Shown in pieces: positions 15,293 to 24,776 of a stretch of 64,000 bases of DNA. The DNA is from JAJPXC01 sp964520525 (GTDB taxonomy: Bacteria > Bacteroidota > Bacteroidia > Bacteroidales > Muribaculaceae): positions 12,530 to 76,529 of the forward strand of contig CAZFNR010000007.1 of NCBI GenBank assembly GCA_964520525.1. The letters run 5' to 3'. Below the pieces are notes generated by a model. That model ran no database searches, had not been told where the DNA came from, and saw only the letters and a program-made list of their open reading frames with translations. The translations under genes and the position numbers were made by a program. The first letter of the stretch is position 1, and every line of letters starts with the position of its first letter.

Positions 15293-15612
15293 TTGTGCCG
15301 GAGGATAGGGTAGGCGATAGTGGCCAAAAGTCCGAAAGTCATCACAATCAGAACGCCCCCCATCGCTAATGAGCCATATGTAAGCGATTCTTCCGTATTA
15401 AAACGGTTCCAAAGCCATAACCATCCCGAAATAAGAATAAATATAGAGAATACGAAGCTAATTAGTTCTGGGCGTGAAAAAGTCGGCTTTCGTTTTTCAG
15501 GCAGACGGTTCATCACCTTTTTAACAAACCATTCATCCTTACGCTCTATTGGTAAATCCCGTTTTATGAGACTTCTTAATGTATCGTCGATATTATCAAT
15601 GTTTTTGCTCAT
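15289..15612 (-). CDS. Two-helix membrane protein downstream of an ECF sigma gene
   Basis: 107 residues. A charged cytosolic N-terminus (~45 residues, TLRSLIKRDLPIERKDEWFVKKVMNRLPEK) is followed by two membrane helices (ELISFVFSIFILISGWLWLW and SLAMGGVLIVMTFGLLATI). Its position 30 bp after an ECF sigma gene and its soluble-plus-membrane layout suggest an anti-sigma role, though no zinc anti-sigma HxxxCxxC motif is present. The role is inferred from context only. Confidence 0.75.
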   Translation of the reverse strand: MSKNIDNIDDTLRSLIKRDLPIERKDEWFVKKVMNRLPEKRKPTFSRPELISFVFSIFILISGWLWLWNRFNTEESLTYGSLAMGGVLIVMTFGLLATIAYPILRHN

Positions 15613-15642
15613 AATATATGATATGTTAACGGTATGAGGTGT

Positions 15643-16173
15643 TTATTGTTGCATCAACCGCACCATTTTATTCCTAGCGCGGCTAAGATAGGATTTGATT
15701 GTTCCGGTAGGCATACCGGTAATTTTCGCTATTTTGTCGATGGGCTGGTCTTCAAGATAGAATAAAAGCACCACCGACCGTTCTTTCTCAGTTAAATATT
15801 TCAAGCAGGTTCCCACATCGATGCGCGCATTAGTGGCTGAGTGTTCTGAACGCTCATCAATCATCGGAATAGTTTCAATTTCCTGATTACTTTCTCTAAT
15901 CTTACGGTTATATGACAAGAATTCGTTGTAGGCTATCTTGTATAGCCAAGTTTTAAATTTTGAGATACCTTTAAAAGTCCTTATGGACAGATATGCTTTT
16001 AAAAACGTCTCTTGCGCAAGATCGTCAGTGAGCGAGGCATCATTCAATGTCAAGTTCAGAAGGAACCTTCGTAACCCATCTTCATAGGCCACGACCAATC
16101 GCCCGAACGCTTCACGGCTATCGCCGGCTACGCAACGGGCAATCAGGCTAAGTTCTTCAATCTTACTAATCAT
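15643..16173 (-). CDS. ECF-type RNA polymerase sigma factor
   Basis: 176 residues. Region 2 spans about residues 22-95 (FGRLVVAYEDGLRRFLLNL, DLAQETFLKAYLSIRTFKG, FKTWLYKIAYNEFLSYNRK) and region 4 about 120-175 (YLTEKERSVVLLFYLEDQPIDKIA, GTIKSYLSRARNKM). It redirects RNA polymerase to a specific gene set. It overlaps the upstream DUF6249 gene by 8 bp and is followed by a small membrane protein, so the three probably form one signalling unit. Confidence 0.94.
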   Translation of the reverse strand: MISKIEELSLIARCVAGDSREAFGRLVVAYEDGLRRFLLNLTLNDASLTDDLAQETFLKAYLSIRTFKGISKFKTWLYKIAYNEFLSYNRKIRESNQEIETIPMIDERSEHSATNARIDVGTCLKYLTEKERSVVLLFYLEDQPIDKIAKITGMPTGTIKSYLSRARNKMVRLMQQ

Positions 16174-16876
16174 TGCTGATGTCGCGAACGGATATACTGT
16201 TGTCTTTTTCTGAAGAATAGTAGGTTACCAGCTTACCGGCACCGATTACCGCAGGAATAAGACACAAGACTCCTACAACGGGAAGGCTAAAGAATATCGA
16301 GAATGAAATGCACAGCAGCACACCTACACCAATATTCCGTATCCCAGCCTGCAACAACTGCGGGTTGCGTCGCTTATCGGAATGAGAATGGCTATTATAG
16401 AATGCTTCAGGTAACTGATAGCCTGATTCAATGGCTTGCTGTATCACTGCGTTACGGTTACGGTTGCGTTTGTAGACAAACACAAGAATCGCTATGATTA
16501 TCAATAGGAAAGTTATACAAGGAACAGCAAAAACCATTATTATCGCCAAAGCGGGGATGAAATCCGAATTTTCAAAAATATCTGCGGCGTTTTCAGACGG
16601 AATATCAACATAGACATTGATGACGGGAGACTGTGTAGCCGTTGAGGCACTGTCTTTTACAATGGTAACATTGTCATCATTCCCTACATTTTTTTCATGA
16701 ATTTTTGAGACTTGAGTGGATTCATTGATTGATTGTCCTACTGCTTTTGTCAGTTCGGTTTTTAATTTATCTACGTCAATACGATTGTCAGTAACCGATT
16801 TCTCTCGAGCGCAACTCGTGACCCCGATAGCGACCAATGTTGCGAAAGATAACATGATAATTTTGACTGATTTCAT
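16166..16876 (-). CDS. DUF6249 domain-containing membrane protein
   Basis: 236 residues. An N-terminal signal with a lipobox-like end (VAIGVTSC) precedes a ~80-residue polar periplasmic region. Then come a membrane helix (IPALAIIMVFAVPCITFLLIIIAIL), a cytosolic linker with the DUF6249 hallmark AIESGYQLPEAFY, and two more helices. The function of DUF6249 is unknown; it is often beside ECF sigma genes in Bacteroidota. First gene of the three-gene unit. A near-consensus -7 box (TTACTTTG) lies at 16940-16933. Confidence 0.8.
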   Translation of the reverse strand: MKSVKIIMLSFATLVAIGVTSCAREKSVTDNRIDVDKLKTELTKAVGQSINESTQVSKIHEKNVGNDDNVTIVKDSASTATQSPVINVYVDIPSENAADIFENSDFIPALAIIMVFAVPCITFLLIIIAILVFVYKRNRNRNAVIQQAIESGYQLPEAFYNSHSHSDKRRNPQLLQAGIRNIGVGVLLCISFSIFFSLPVVGVLCLIPAVIGAGKLVTYYSSEKDNSISVRDISND

Positions 16877-16951
16877 ATAAATAGTATTTTAATTGTTTTA
16901 ATTCTTAGATGCGCAGTGTCGGATAAAAGTTGCAAAGTAAATAAAATTTAA

Positions 16952-16990
16952 AGCCGCAGGCTAAATTTGATTGGGCTGCGGCTAAAAAAG
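16952..16990 (-). terminator. Intrinsic terminator of the RND efflux operon
   Basis: AGCCGCAG (16952-16959) pairs perfectly with CTGCGGCT (16976-16983) over a 16-nt loop. On the minus strand the stem is followed by a TTTAAATTTTATTT tract. It lies directly after the stop codon of the RND permease gene. Confidence 0.72.
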
Positions 16991-16996
16991 TTATTT

Positions 16997-19900
16997 CTAT
17001 GATCGGGGAGAATCTTTATCCGTTGGAGCCGGGGGAGCGTCGGCTTTGGTAGCAAATACTTTCGATAGGTATTTTTCATGTAATTTCTCAAGCAATTCCC
17101 AAAAATTAGGGACAAACAAGGTACCGACAATAGCATTTACCGCCATACCGAAAACGACAGCCGTACCGAGCGATAGACGGCTTTCTGCTCCCGCACCTGT
17201 CGCGAATAACATCGGCATGACACCAAATATGAAAGCCAGTGCCGTCATCATAATAGGCCTAAACCTTATTTCTCCGGCGTTAAGTGCTGATTTCCTGATT
17301 GACATACCAGATTTTCGGAAATCAACAGCGTACTCTACAATAAGTATGGCATTTTTCGCAGATAAGCCTAACAGTAGGATTATACCAATTTGAGTATACA
17401 TACTTATTGACTGAGACATAAACATACACCCTATGATGGTGCCTAAAATAGCTGTAGGCATTGAGATGACAACCGCTATTGAATCAGTCCAACTTTCATA
17501 TTGTGCCGACAAAACAAGAATCGTAATTATAACGGCAAACAATAGTACCATAGTTATGGTTGTTCCCGACTGTGTCTCTTGATAGGCTTCTCCGGTCCAA
17601 GCATAAGAATAATTCGCTCCAAGCGATTCATCGACTATACGCTCCATCTCATTAATCGCATTGCTTGTACTAACTCCATTTCCTGCTGTTGCTGTAATAG
17701 AGGCTGTATTATACATATTGTAACGGTTGACTGTCGCTTGACCCATCGACGGCTCTACGGATGAAAATGAGGCGAAAGGCACCATTTCGCCCTCTGAGTT
17801 TTTAACACTGAGTTTCATCACATCGTCAATATGGCTTCGCGAGGCTGCTTCGGCTCCTATATTGACCTGATACACGCGTCCAAATTCGACGAAGTCATTT
17901 ACATATGCACCACCCATGTATGAGGCCAATGAAGAGAATACAGAACTCAACGACAGCCCTTGCATCTCTACCTTATCTCGGTCTATATTTAACTGGTATT
18001 GCGGGACCTCTCCTTCATATAGCGTAGTCACTGACTTTATTTTGTCATTTTCAGCAACAGACATCTGAATCTCCTTTATTGCCTGGGACATCTCCTTAGG
18101 CCCGAGATTATTTATGTCAAGCAATTGCATCTGTAGCCCTGATGTTAACCCAAGTCCGGGAATAGCCGGAGGATTCAATGAAAATACCACGGCCTCCTGG
18201 ATATCGGCCGTCATTTCGTTGACTTTATCGACAACCGTGAATACACTGCGAGCACTCCCTTTGCGTTTATCCCATGGTTTCAAAACGACAAACATCGAAC
18301 CGAGATTACTCCCCGAGCCACCATCCATAAACGACATACCCGAAATTGAAATCACATTCTCCACTTCTGGTAGAGTTCTAATCATGCAGCTTACGTCCTT
18401 CACTATTTTGTCGGTTCGTTCAAGTGAAGCCCCGGCAGGAAGTTGTATTGATGTCAGAAAATAGCCCATATCCTCTTCAGGCACATATGAAGTCGGCCAT
18501 TTCATAAATCCCCAAAATGCTGCGATGCACAACGCCAAATAAATGGAAATCGCGACAAGCGGACGCTTCAAAAATCTCCCGACTATGGCCATATAACATT
18601 TTAATGACGCTGAAAACCCATAATTAAACCACCGATAGATAACGGAACTACTCTGTTTACTCGGTTTGAGAAATAGTGAGCACATTGCAGGCGTGAAAGT
18701 CAAAGCGTTAAAGCCGGAAAAAGCGGTAGAGACGGCAATTGTCACTGCGAACTGTTTATATAGCTCTCCGGTGATTCCACTGATAAAAGCTGTTGGAATA
18801 AATACTGACAAGAGCACCAAGACTTCACCGATGACAGGACTCTGCAATTCGACCATTGCTTTTTCGGCCGCCTGTTTCGATGTCATGATTCGTTTGTCGA
18901 CAAGACGGGCGCAATCTTCCACCACGACAATCGCATCGTCCACGACAATCGCAATCGCAAGCACAAGACCAAATAACGTCAAAGTGTTAATTGTGAATCC
19001 CATCAGCTTCATCACTGCGAATGTAGTTATCAGAGACACAGGAATAGTCAGCATAGGGATTATTACTGCTCTCCAACTCTGAAGAAACAATAATATGACA
19101 AACATCACTATTAGGGTGGTTTCTACAAATGTCACAATAACTTCATCAATTGATGCTGTCACAAAACTTGTCGTATCCATTATGACATTATAGCGTACAC
19201 CTACGGGGAAATATGGCTCAAGGTCGGCTAATTTAGCTTTAACTCGATTAGCGACTTCAAGAGCATTGGCCCCAGGCAATTGATAAACGCCTATAAGTCC
19301 GGCATCTTTTCCAGAAACGTGCGATATATTACCATAACTTTCACTGCCAAGTTCGATTTTAGCCACATCTCGTAGTCTGAGAATACTACCATCGGGATTA
19401 GTTCGCAATACGATGTCACCGAATTGACCAGGCGATTTCAGACGTCCGAGTGATGTCAGTGTAAACTGAAACTCTTCTTTTGTAGTCTGAGGAGCGGCTC
19501 CGACACTGCCTGCTGACACCTCCATATTTTGTGATTCAATCGCAGCAATTACATCTTGCGGAGTCAATCCTCTGACTCTCATCAACTCCGGATCAAGCCA
19601 AACCCTCATGCTATACTCACCGGCACCGAACGCACTCACTCTTCCCACTCCGTCAAGTCGGGCAAGTTCGTCCACGATATTGAGCTTTGCATAGTTTGTT
19701 AGATACAAAGCGTCATATCTATCTGTTGAATCGCCTTCAAGCGCAATAAAAAGAATGATATTGGTCGATTGAGACATAACAGATATGCCTTGCTGTTTTA
19801 CGGCTGATGGCAGACTCGCTTCGGCCAACGCAATACGGTTTTGCACTTTGACTGTAGCCATATCAAGATTTGTGCCAATTTCAAACGTGATTGTAAGGTT

Positions 19901-20167
19901 GTAACTTCCATCACTTCCGGAACTTGAACTCATATACATCATTCCTTCGACGCCATTGACCTGTTCCTCGATAGGTACTCCTATAGTTTCTGCTACGGTT
20001 TCAGCATCGGCACCGGGATACATGGCTGAGACTCGAACCGTCGGAGGAGTTATGTCCGGATATTGAGAAACCGGCAGATTATATACTGTCAACAGGCCGG
20101 CCAAGACCATTAATAACGCAATGACTGTCGCAAATATGGGTCTGTCTATGAAAAATTTAGAAAACAT
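16997..20167 (-). CDS. RND efflux transporter permease (HAE1/AcrB type)
   Basis: 1056 residues, the normal length for a proton-driven RND pump in the inner membrane. Twelve membrane helices are expected around two large periplasmic loops. The N-terminus MFSKFFIDRPIFATVIALLMVLAG is typical, and the proton-relay aspartates appear in VVDDAIVVVED in helix 4. The GFTINTLTLFGLVLAIAIVVDD region and later LLLGLSAKNAILIVEYA are standard. It would export drugs, bile salts or lipophilic compounds. Third gene of an OMF-MFP-RND operon, 13 bp after the adaptor gene. Confidence 0.96.
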   Translation of the reverse strand: MFSKFFIDRPIFATVIALLMVLAGLLTVYNLPVSQYPDITPPTVRVSAMYPGADAETVAETIGVPIEEQVNGVEGMMYMSSSSGSDGSYNLTITFEIGTNLDMATVKVQNRIALAEASLPSAVKQQGISVMSQSTNIILFIALEGDSTDRYDALYLTNYAKLNIVDELARLDGVGRVSAFGAGEYSMRVWLDPELMRVRGLTPQDVIAAIESQNMEVSAGSVGAAPQTTKEEFQFTLTSLGRLKSPGQFGDIVLRTNPDGSILRLRDVAKIELGSESYGNISHVSGKDAGLIGVYQLPGANALEVANRVKAKLADLEPYFPVGVRYNVIMDTTSFVTASIDEVIVTFVETTLIVMFVILLFLQSWRAVIIPMLTIPVSLITTFAVMKLMGFTINTLTLFGLVLAIAIVVDDAIVVVEDCARLVDKRIMTSKQAAEKAMVELQSPVIGEVLVLLSVFIPTAFISGITGELYKQFAVTIAVSTAFSGFNALTFTPAMCSLFLKPSKQSSSVIYRWFNYGFSASLKCYMAIVGRFLKRPLVAISIYLALCIAAFWGFMKWPTSYVPEEDMGYFLTSIQLPAGASLERTDKIVKDVSCMIRTLPEVENVISISGMSFMDGGSGSNLGSMFVVLKPWDKRKGSARSVFTVVDKVNEMTADIQEAVVFSLNPPAIPGLGLTSGLQMQLLDINNLGPKEMSQAIKEIQMSVAENDKIKSVTTLYEGEVPQYQLNIDRDKVEMQGLSLSSVFSSLASYMGGAYVNDFVEFGRVYQVNIGAEAASRSHIDDVMKLSVKNSEGEMVPFASFSSVEPSMGQATVNRYNMYNTASITATAGNGVSTSNAINEMERIVDESLGANYSYAWTGEAYQETQSGTTITMVLLFAVIITILVLSAQYESWTDSIAVVISMPTAILGTIIGCMFMSQSISMYTQIGIILLLGLSAKNAILIVEYAVDFRKSGMSIRKSALNAGEIRFRPIMMTALAFIFGVMPMLFATGAGAESRLSLGTAVVFGMAVNAIVGTLFVPNFWELLEKLHEKYLSKVFATKADAPPAPTDKDSPRS

Positions 20168-20180
20168 ATGGGCAGAGTGG

Positions 20181-21293
20181 CTATTTAGTTAAAATCGGAT
20201 TTACAGGCATTCCGTCTCTGACTTTAAGTAAAGCCTTTGTGACGTAACGTGATTGTGGCGTTATACCCTTTGTCACGATTCTCATTGTGTCATTTACCAA
20301 TTCACCGACCTCGATAGGAGTATATTTGACTTCGTTGGAATCGTTTACGACATATAGATAATTTCCGAGCTGATCTGTTCCAATTGAAGCGTCTTTTACA
20401 AGAATCGCTCTAGGAATCTTGGCATATGGCAAATGAATTTTTGCATACATTCCACTTTTGAGTTCGCCGTATGGATTCTCTATTCTAACTCTCAACTTCA
20501 ATGTCCCCGTTGACGAATCTATTTCGGGAGACATATAATTAAGATTACCGGTATAGGTGTGAGGCAAATCCTCGCTAAAAGTCACGGGAATGTGTCTGTA
20601 ATCAATTGCTTCATTTTTTCTATTAACCATATCCAGATATTGACTATCTTCTATGGAGAAATAAGCGTTGACATAATCATCATTATAGATAGTCGCAAGT
20701 TTGACAGGAGCACCCGCACCTCCAAGATATGCGCCATCTGAATAGGCCGATTTAGAAATATGCCCTGTAAACGGCGCAGTTACAGTGCAATATCCCAAAG
20801 TTGTCAAAGCCGATTGCAACGAAGCCTTAGCCTTCTGAATCGATGCAGCACTCTCTTTCATCGCACTCTCAGCTTGAATGACATCCATCTGCGAAACCGC
20901 ATCGCTCTCCAACGCTTTTTTCATCGCACGGTATTGGTTGGTGGCATATACGTTAGTTGCCCGAGCGGTCGACAACTGAGCTTTTGCTTGATTGACTGCA
21001 TCTCGGTATTGAGAGTCCTCTATACGAAACAGCACCATCCCTTTCTTTACTAATGAACCAGGATTATAACCTGAATAGAGCAGGTAACCATTGACCCTTG
21101 CCACCAGGTCTACTTCACGGTAGGCACTTAATGTGCCGGGATACTCTTTATGCAATACAACTGAGTCAACCACGGGTAAAGCCACATCAACCCTGACAAC
21201 CTCTTTATCGTCGTTAGAGCGTTTTTTTGAGCTTGTACACGCCGACAGCCCCACTGAGAGCGACAACATCATTAAGATTATATACTTATTCAT
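20181..21293 (-). CDS. RND efflux periplasmic adaptor (membrane fusion protein, lipoprotein)
   Basis: 370 residues: lipoprotein signal with lipobox LSAC, then the MFP layout, with a barrel-sandwich half (DLVARVNGYLLYSG), an alpha-hairpin of about 80 residues (SQYRDAVNQAKAQLSTAR to SAASIQKAKASLQSAL), the second lipoyl half (VTAPFTGHISKS) and a beta-barrel domain ending LKVRDGMPVNPIL. It bridges the RND pump and the outer-membrane channel of the same operon. Confidence 0.95.
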   Translation of the reverse strand: MNKYIILMMLSLSVGLSACTSSKKRSNDDKEVVRVDVALPVVDSVVLHKEYPGTLSAYREVDLVARVNGYLLYSGYNPGSLVKKGMVLFRIEDSQYRDAVNQAKAQLSTARATNVYATNQYRAMKKALESDAVSQMDVIQAESAMKESAASIQKAKASLQSALTTLGYCTVTAPFTGHISKSAYSDGAYLGGAGAPVKLATIYNDDYVNAYFSIEDSQYLDMVNRKNEAIDYRHIPVTFSEDLPHTYTGNLNYMSPEIDSSTGTLKLRVRIENPYGELKSGMYAKIHLPYAKIPRAILVKDASIGTDQLGNYLYVVNDSNEVKYTPIEVGELVNDTMRIVTKGITPQSRYVTKALLKVRDGMPVNPILTK

Positions 21294-21330
21294 ATCCGTG
21301 ATTATGTATTTAGATTATAGACTAAGTGGA

Positions 21331-22752
21331 TTAAAGCCTTGTAACATCCCATCCACCACCGAGAGCCACATAAAGTTTGACCAAGGATGATAGGGCGGTG
21401 CCTTTGGCTACAACGCTTCGATCCTGATATTCAAGGAGTGACATCTGTGCAGTTACAACGTTGTTGAATGGAGTCAACCCTCTTTTATATAAATCCACCG
21501 ATAAATCAAGAGCCCGCTTGCTTTGGTCAATAACCTCTTGGATATCGTTGATTTGCCTTATCGAAGTCAGGTAGATATACATTGCGTTGTCGGTTTCCTC
21601 AACTGCGGTCATGACGGTCAGATTATAGTTGTCAATGCCGATTTGCATTTGTTCTCGCGCGTCTGCCACCCTGTATTTGCGCTGTAATCCATCAAAAACG
21701 CTCCAAGATAAGGTCGGAGCTATGCTATAGGTAAAACTTTCAGTCTTAAATAAATTATTAGCGGAATGGGCGGCAGTGCCGATTGAGCCGTTCAGTGACA
21801 ATGTAGGTAAAAAATCTTTTTTTGCGACACCGATTGCGTATGCATACGATGCAAGTTCTTTTTCGGCCTGAACTACGTCGGGTCGGCGCCGTAATAATTC
21901 CATTGGAATGCCAGTCCCGATAATCTGCCTATAATCGGGAAGAGACTTTGGCTGACTTAATTCCTTATAAACATCATGAGGGTAACAGCCGATGAGTAGG
22001 GCGATGGAATTAATGGCAGTGTGAATGGAATTTTCAAGAGAAGGGATTGTTGCTTTGGTTGAATTATACACAATCAAAGCCTGCGAGACATCAAGATCCG
22101 ACGCAAGCCCTGCCTCTTTTCGCGCTTCTGTGAGTTTTACTATTCTCGCTTGACTATCAAGATGCTCGTTGGCTACAGCAAGTTCTGCTTGCCATGTCCG
22201 CAACTGTATGTAATTTGAGGCGATTTGGCCGCACAGGCTGACCATCGCTCCAGCATACTCGGCCTTTGTGGCCTGCAATTGAGATTTTTGTTGGTTGACT
22301 ACTGATCTGATTTTTCCAAATAAATCAATTTCCCAGCTCAAGTCAAGTCCTAATGAAAATTCAGATGTGCGAAACGCTCTGCCATGAGAATCATACACAA
22401 GTCCCGACGTTTGATTTTTGGACCAGCCGCCAACTAAATTCACGGTGGGATAATAAGATGATTGCGCCATTTTCATGGCATTGTGAGCTATTTCAATCCT
22501 TCGCGAAGCAATCAGTAGGTTGTAGTTGTTTTTTACACCCTCTTTTATCAGGGAGTTAAGTAATGAATCGTTTAATGTCTGCCACCAATCATCATCGGTC
22601 GGTATTGTCTGATCAAACCGGCTATCAAAAATCCACGACTGTGGCAGCGAGTCGTTGAGATACTTCTCTGAGGACTGTGCGCTAACGAAGAGAGAGATTA
22701 AAGCACACGCGGTTATAATTGATAGTCGAAATAATTTTAGTGTCAGAGGCAT
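21331..22752 (-). CDS. RND efflux outer-membrane factor (TolC/OprM-NodT family)
   Basis: 473 residues with a signal peptide ending VSA-Q. Two outer-membrane efflux repeats with the family motifs DDWWQTLNDSLLNSLI, GLDLSWEIDLFGKIRSVVNQ, LRRRPDVVQAEKELA and SVFDGLQRKYRVADAREQ. It is the outer-membrane duct for the adjacent pump. Unlike many OprM proteins it shows no N-terminal lipid-attachment cysteine. Its ATG lies inside a long inverted repeat (22740-22799), which could fold the start codon into a hairpin. Confidence 0.94.
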   Translation of the reverse strand: MPLTLKLFRLSIITACALISLFVSAQSSEKYLNDSLPQSWIFDSRFDQTIPTDDDWWQTLNDSLLNSLIKEGVKNNYNLLIASRRIEIAHNAMKMAQSSYYPTVNLVGGWSKNQTSGLVYDSHGRAFRTSEFSLGLDLSWEIDLFGKIRSVVNQQKSQLQATKAEYAGAMVSLCGQIASNYIQLRTWQAELAVANEHLDSQARIVKLTEARKEAGLASDLDVSQALIVYNSTKATIPSLENSIHTAINSIALLIGCYPHDVYKELSQPKSLPDYRQIIGTGIPMELLRRRPDVVQAEKELASYAYAIGVAKKDFLPTLSLNGSIGTAAHSANNLFKTESFTYSIAPTLSWSVFDGLQRKYRVADAREQMQIGIDNYNLTVMTAVEETDNAMYIYLTSIRQINDIQEVIDQSKRALDLSVDLYKRGLTPFNNVVTAQMSLLEYQDRSVVAKGTALSSLVKLYVALGGGWDVTRL

Positions 22753-22799
22753 AATACTTGATAATAGAATAAAACTACAGTATTATAACCCTCTGACAC
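22740..22799 (-). promoter_or_regulatory. Long inverted repeat enclosing the start codon of the efflux operon
   Basis: GTGTCAGAGG (22740-22749) with adjoining ATAATAC (22751-22757) is mirrored by GTATTAT (22780-22786) and CCTCTGACAC (22790-22799). The minus-strand transcript can form a stem of about 17 pairs that buries the AUG at 22752. It could be a translational switch, an attenuator after the upstream gene, or an operator. A weak -7 box (TGAATTTG, 22823-22816) sits just upstream. Confidence 0.6.
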
Positions 22800-22847
22800 C
22801 TAAAGTCGTTTAGAGCAAATTCAGAAGTTTAACCAATTTTATCTTAA

Positions 22848-24722
22848 TCATGTGTTTGTTTGACGTTTTATATGCCATATAGTTCCCTCTATCAGCGACA
22901 CCCACACATCACCGGTAAACGGGTCAATATCAATTCCGTTAATTTCTGAAACTCCGATAGGGTAGCTAAACAATATTGAATGGTCTGAAGCTCTAACTGC
23001 GGTCAGTATACCTCGACGCGACCCGGCATAAATCACACCGTCGGCTTCCGCAACTATACATGGCGCATGGTCATATCCGATACCTAAATCCACAATCCAT
23101 TTTTCAGTGAATATGGGTGCTGTTAAATCTACTGCGACAAGCTCGCCATCCATTGTTTTAGCATAAGCGGTCAGACCATCTTCACTGATTCCAAGACTTT
23201 CACGATATTTATGTGAGTTATCACGCCACAAAGTTCTCCCGCTACTGAGTTCTATGGCGGTCATATAACGGTCTGGCGCAACAATGATTATACGCTCACC
23301 GTCACAAACCGGCACTACGTTTCCCGGTCCAAGCATATTGGCTGGCCTTCCGTTGTCCCATTTCCACCGCAAAGCCCCGTGATTCTTATCAAGACAATAT
23401 AGATGGGTATCCCATGCCCCGAAAATAAGATTGTCTCCTACCGTTATCGGTGAAGCCTGACAGTAGTTGCCGATTGAGTCAAAACGCCATACCAAGGTTC
23501 CCGATGCCAAATCCCATTTTTCCATTTTCTTGTAACCACCTTGGTAGAGCATTCCATTCTCGACAATCCCATCCGCCACATACGGGCCTTCAGATTTGGT
23601 CTCCGACAGTTTGTTCCCATCAGAACTGTCTGCGACAATCAATCGTTTGTCGGCAGTCGGGATTGCGACACGTCCATTTGACACAGATAATCTTGAAAAC
23701 AGCGACGCATCAGTCAATATTTCCCAACGACAATTGCCGCTTTTTTTAGAGACTGATTTTGCCGTTCCCAAAGAATTACCAAAATAGATGTTATCTAAGT
23801 CAAAACCTAAACGAGTAAAAATAGAAGCACTATCAGCCCACACTTTTTCGATAGTCCAGTCTGATGGGATTGAACTGTGGGATACTTCTGTGACAATGCT
23901 ATCTTTTATTCTGTCAATTGACGTCTCTGTTTTGGCAGCTACGGCATGGATGCGTTCGGCGGGGAGTCCTAATCTTTTTTGATAAAACAGAACTGAATCT
24001 GGGGTTACATCCATTATCGTATAACCGAAATCGCCATTTTTGCGGTCAAGAGACCTGACCATCATACACTCAATTCCACCACAATTGTAAGGCTCGTTTT
24101 TATGATAATGGCCGTTAACGTGTATTACAGTAGGATAACGCACCAAAATAGAAGCGTAATCTGCGTAATTGTCCAAATCATTGCTCAATGGGTAATGATT
24201 AAACGACACGACTTTTTTACCGTCAACAGCCCTCTGCGACAATGTTGATGATAGCCAATGGAGGTCTTCTTGCTTGATGTGGCCGTCGCCCATTTTCATA
24301 TATGGGCCGCAATTAATGCCAACGATAACTAAGGAATCAGTCTCAGCGACAAATCTATCATTGCCCCATAGATCTATAAACGTTTTTGTCGCGCTTTGCG
24401 ACCAATTGTTTTCATGGTTACCGGGCAAAAAATAGCTTGGTTTTGTGAGGTGGTCTAGTATACCTTTTACGTTTATCAATTGCTCATCAGAGCCCTCGTT
24501 TGTTAAGTCCCCGTTGACGACAACCATGTCCACTCCGGATAAACTATTGATTTCTGCCACTGCCGTTTTCAGCTTTGATTCGCATTCGTTCCCTGGAGTG
24601 ACATGAATATCACTAAGAATCGCTATGCGTGTCGCGCCCGCCCAAATCGAGACGCATAATAACGCCTTGACACATACTACTCTCAAATTCATAACTATTC
24701 GATATTTTTTTAACTTGTTCAT
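22848..24722 (-). CDS. Calcineurin-like phosphoesterase fused to a PQQ-like beta-propeller
   Basis: 624 residues. A hydrophobic N-terminal stretch (VVCVKALLCVSIWAGA) suggests export or anchoring. Residues ~33-260 are a metallophosphoesterase: ILSDIHV, VVNGDLT, FLPGNHENN, SFNHYPLS and HVNGHYHKN supply the metal ligands. Residues ~320-620 contain repeated propeller blades ending in W or Y positions (GTLVWRFDS, GALRWKWDN, GRTLWRDNS, TEKWIVDLG). The enzyme should hydrolyse a phosphoester outside the cytosol; the substrate is unknown. The upstream start at 24722 or MNLRVV at 24692 are both possible. Confidence 0.9.
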   Translation of the reverse strand: MNKLKKYRIVMNLRVVCVKALLCVSIWAGATRIAILSDIHVTPGNECESKLKTAVAEINSLSGVDMVVVNGDLTNEGSDEQLINVKGILDHLTKPSYFLPGNHENNWSQSATKTFIDLWGNDRFVAETDSLVIVGINCGPYMKMGDGHIKQEDLHWLSSTLSQRAVDGKKVVSFNHYPLSNDLDNYADYASILVRYPTVIHVNGHYHKNEPYNCGGIECMMVRSLDRKNGDFGYTIMDVTPDSVLFYQKRLGLPAERIHAVAAKTETSIDRIKDSIVTEVSHSSIPSDWTIEKVWADSASIFTRLGFDLDNIYFGNSLGTAKSVSKKSGNCRWEILTDASLFSRLSVSNGRVAIPTADKRLIVADSSDGNKLSETKSEGPYVADGIVENGMLYQGGYKKMEKWDLASGTLVWRFDSIGNYCQASPITVGDNLIFGAWDTHLYCLDKNHGALRWKWDNGRPANMLGPGNVVPVCDGERIIIVAPDRYMTAIELSSGRTLWRDNSHKYRESLGISEDGLTAYAKTMDGELVAVDLTAPIFTEKWIVDLGIGYDHAPCIVAEADGVIYAGSRRGILTAVRASDHSILFSYPIGVSEINGIDIDPFTGDVWVSLIEGTIWHIKRQTNT

Positions 24723-24776
24723 GATTTAGTCTTGATTGCGTTTTAAATCAAATAACTTTTAAATCAGACCCAAAAA

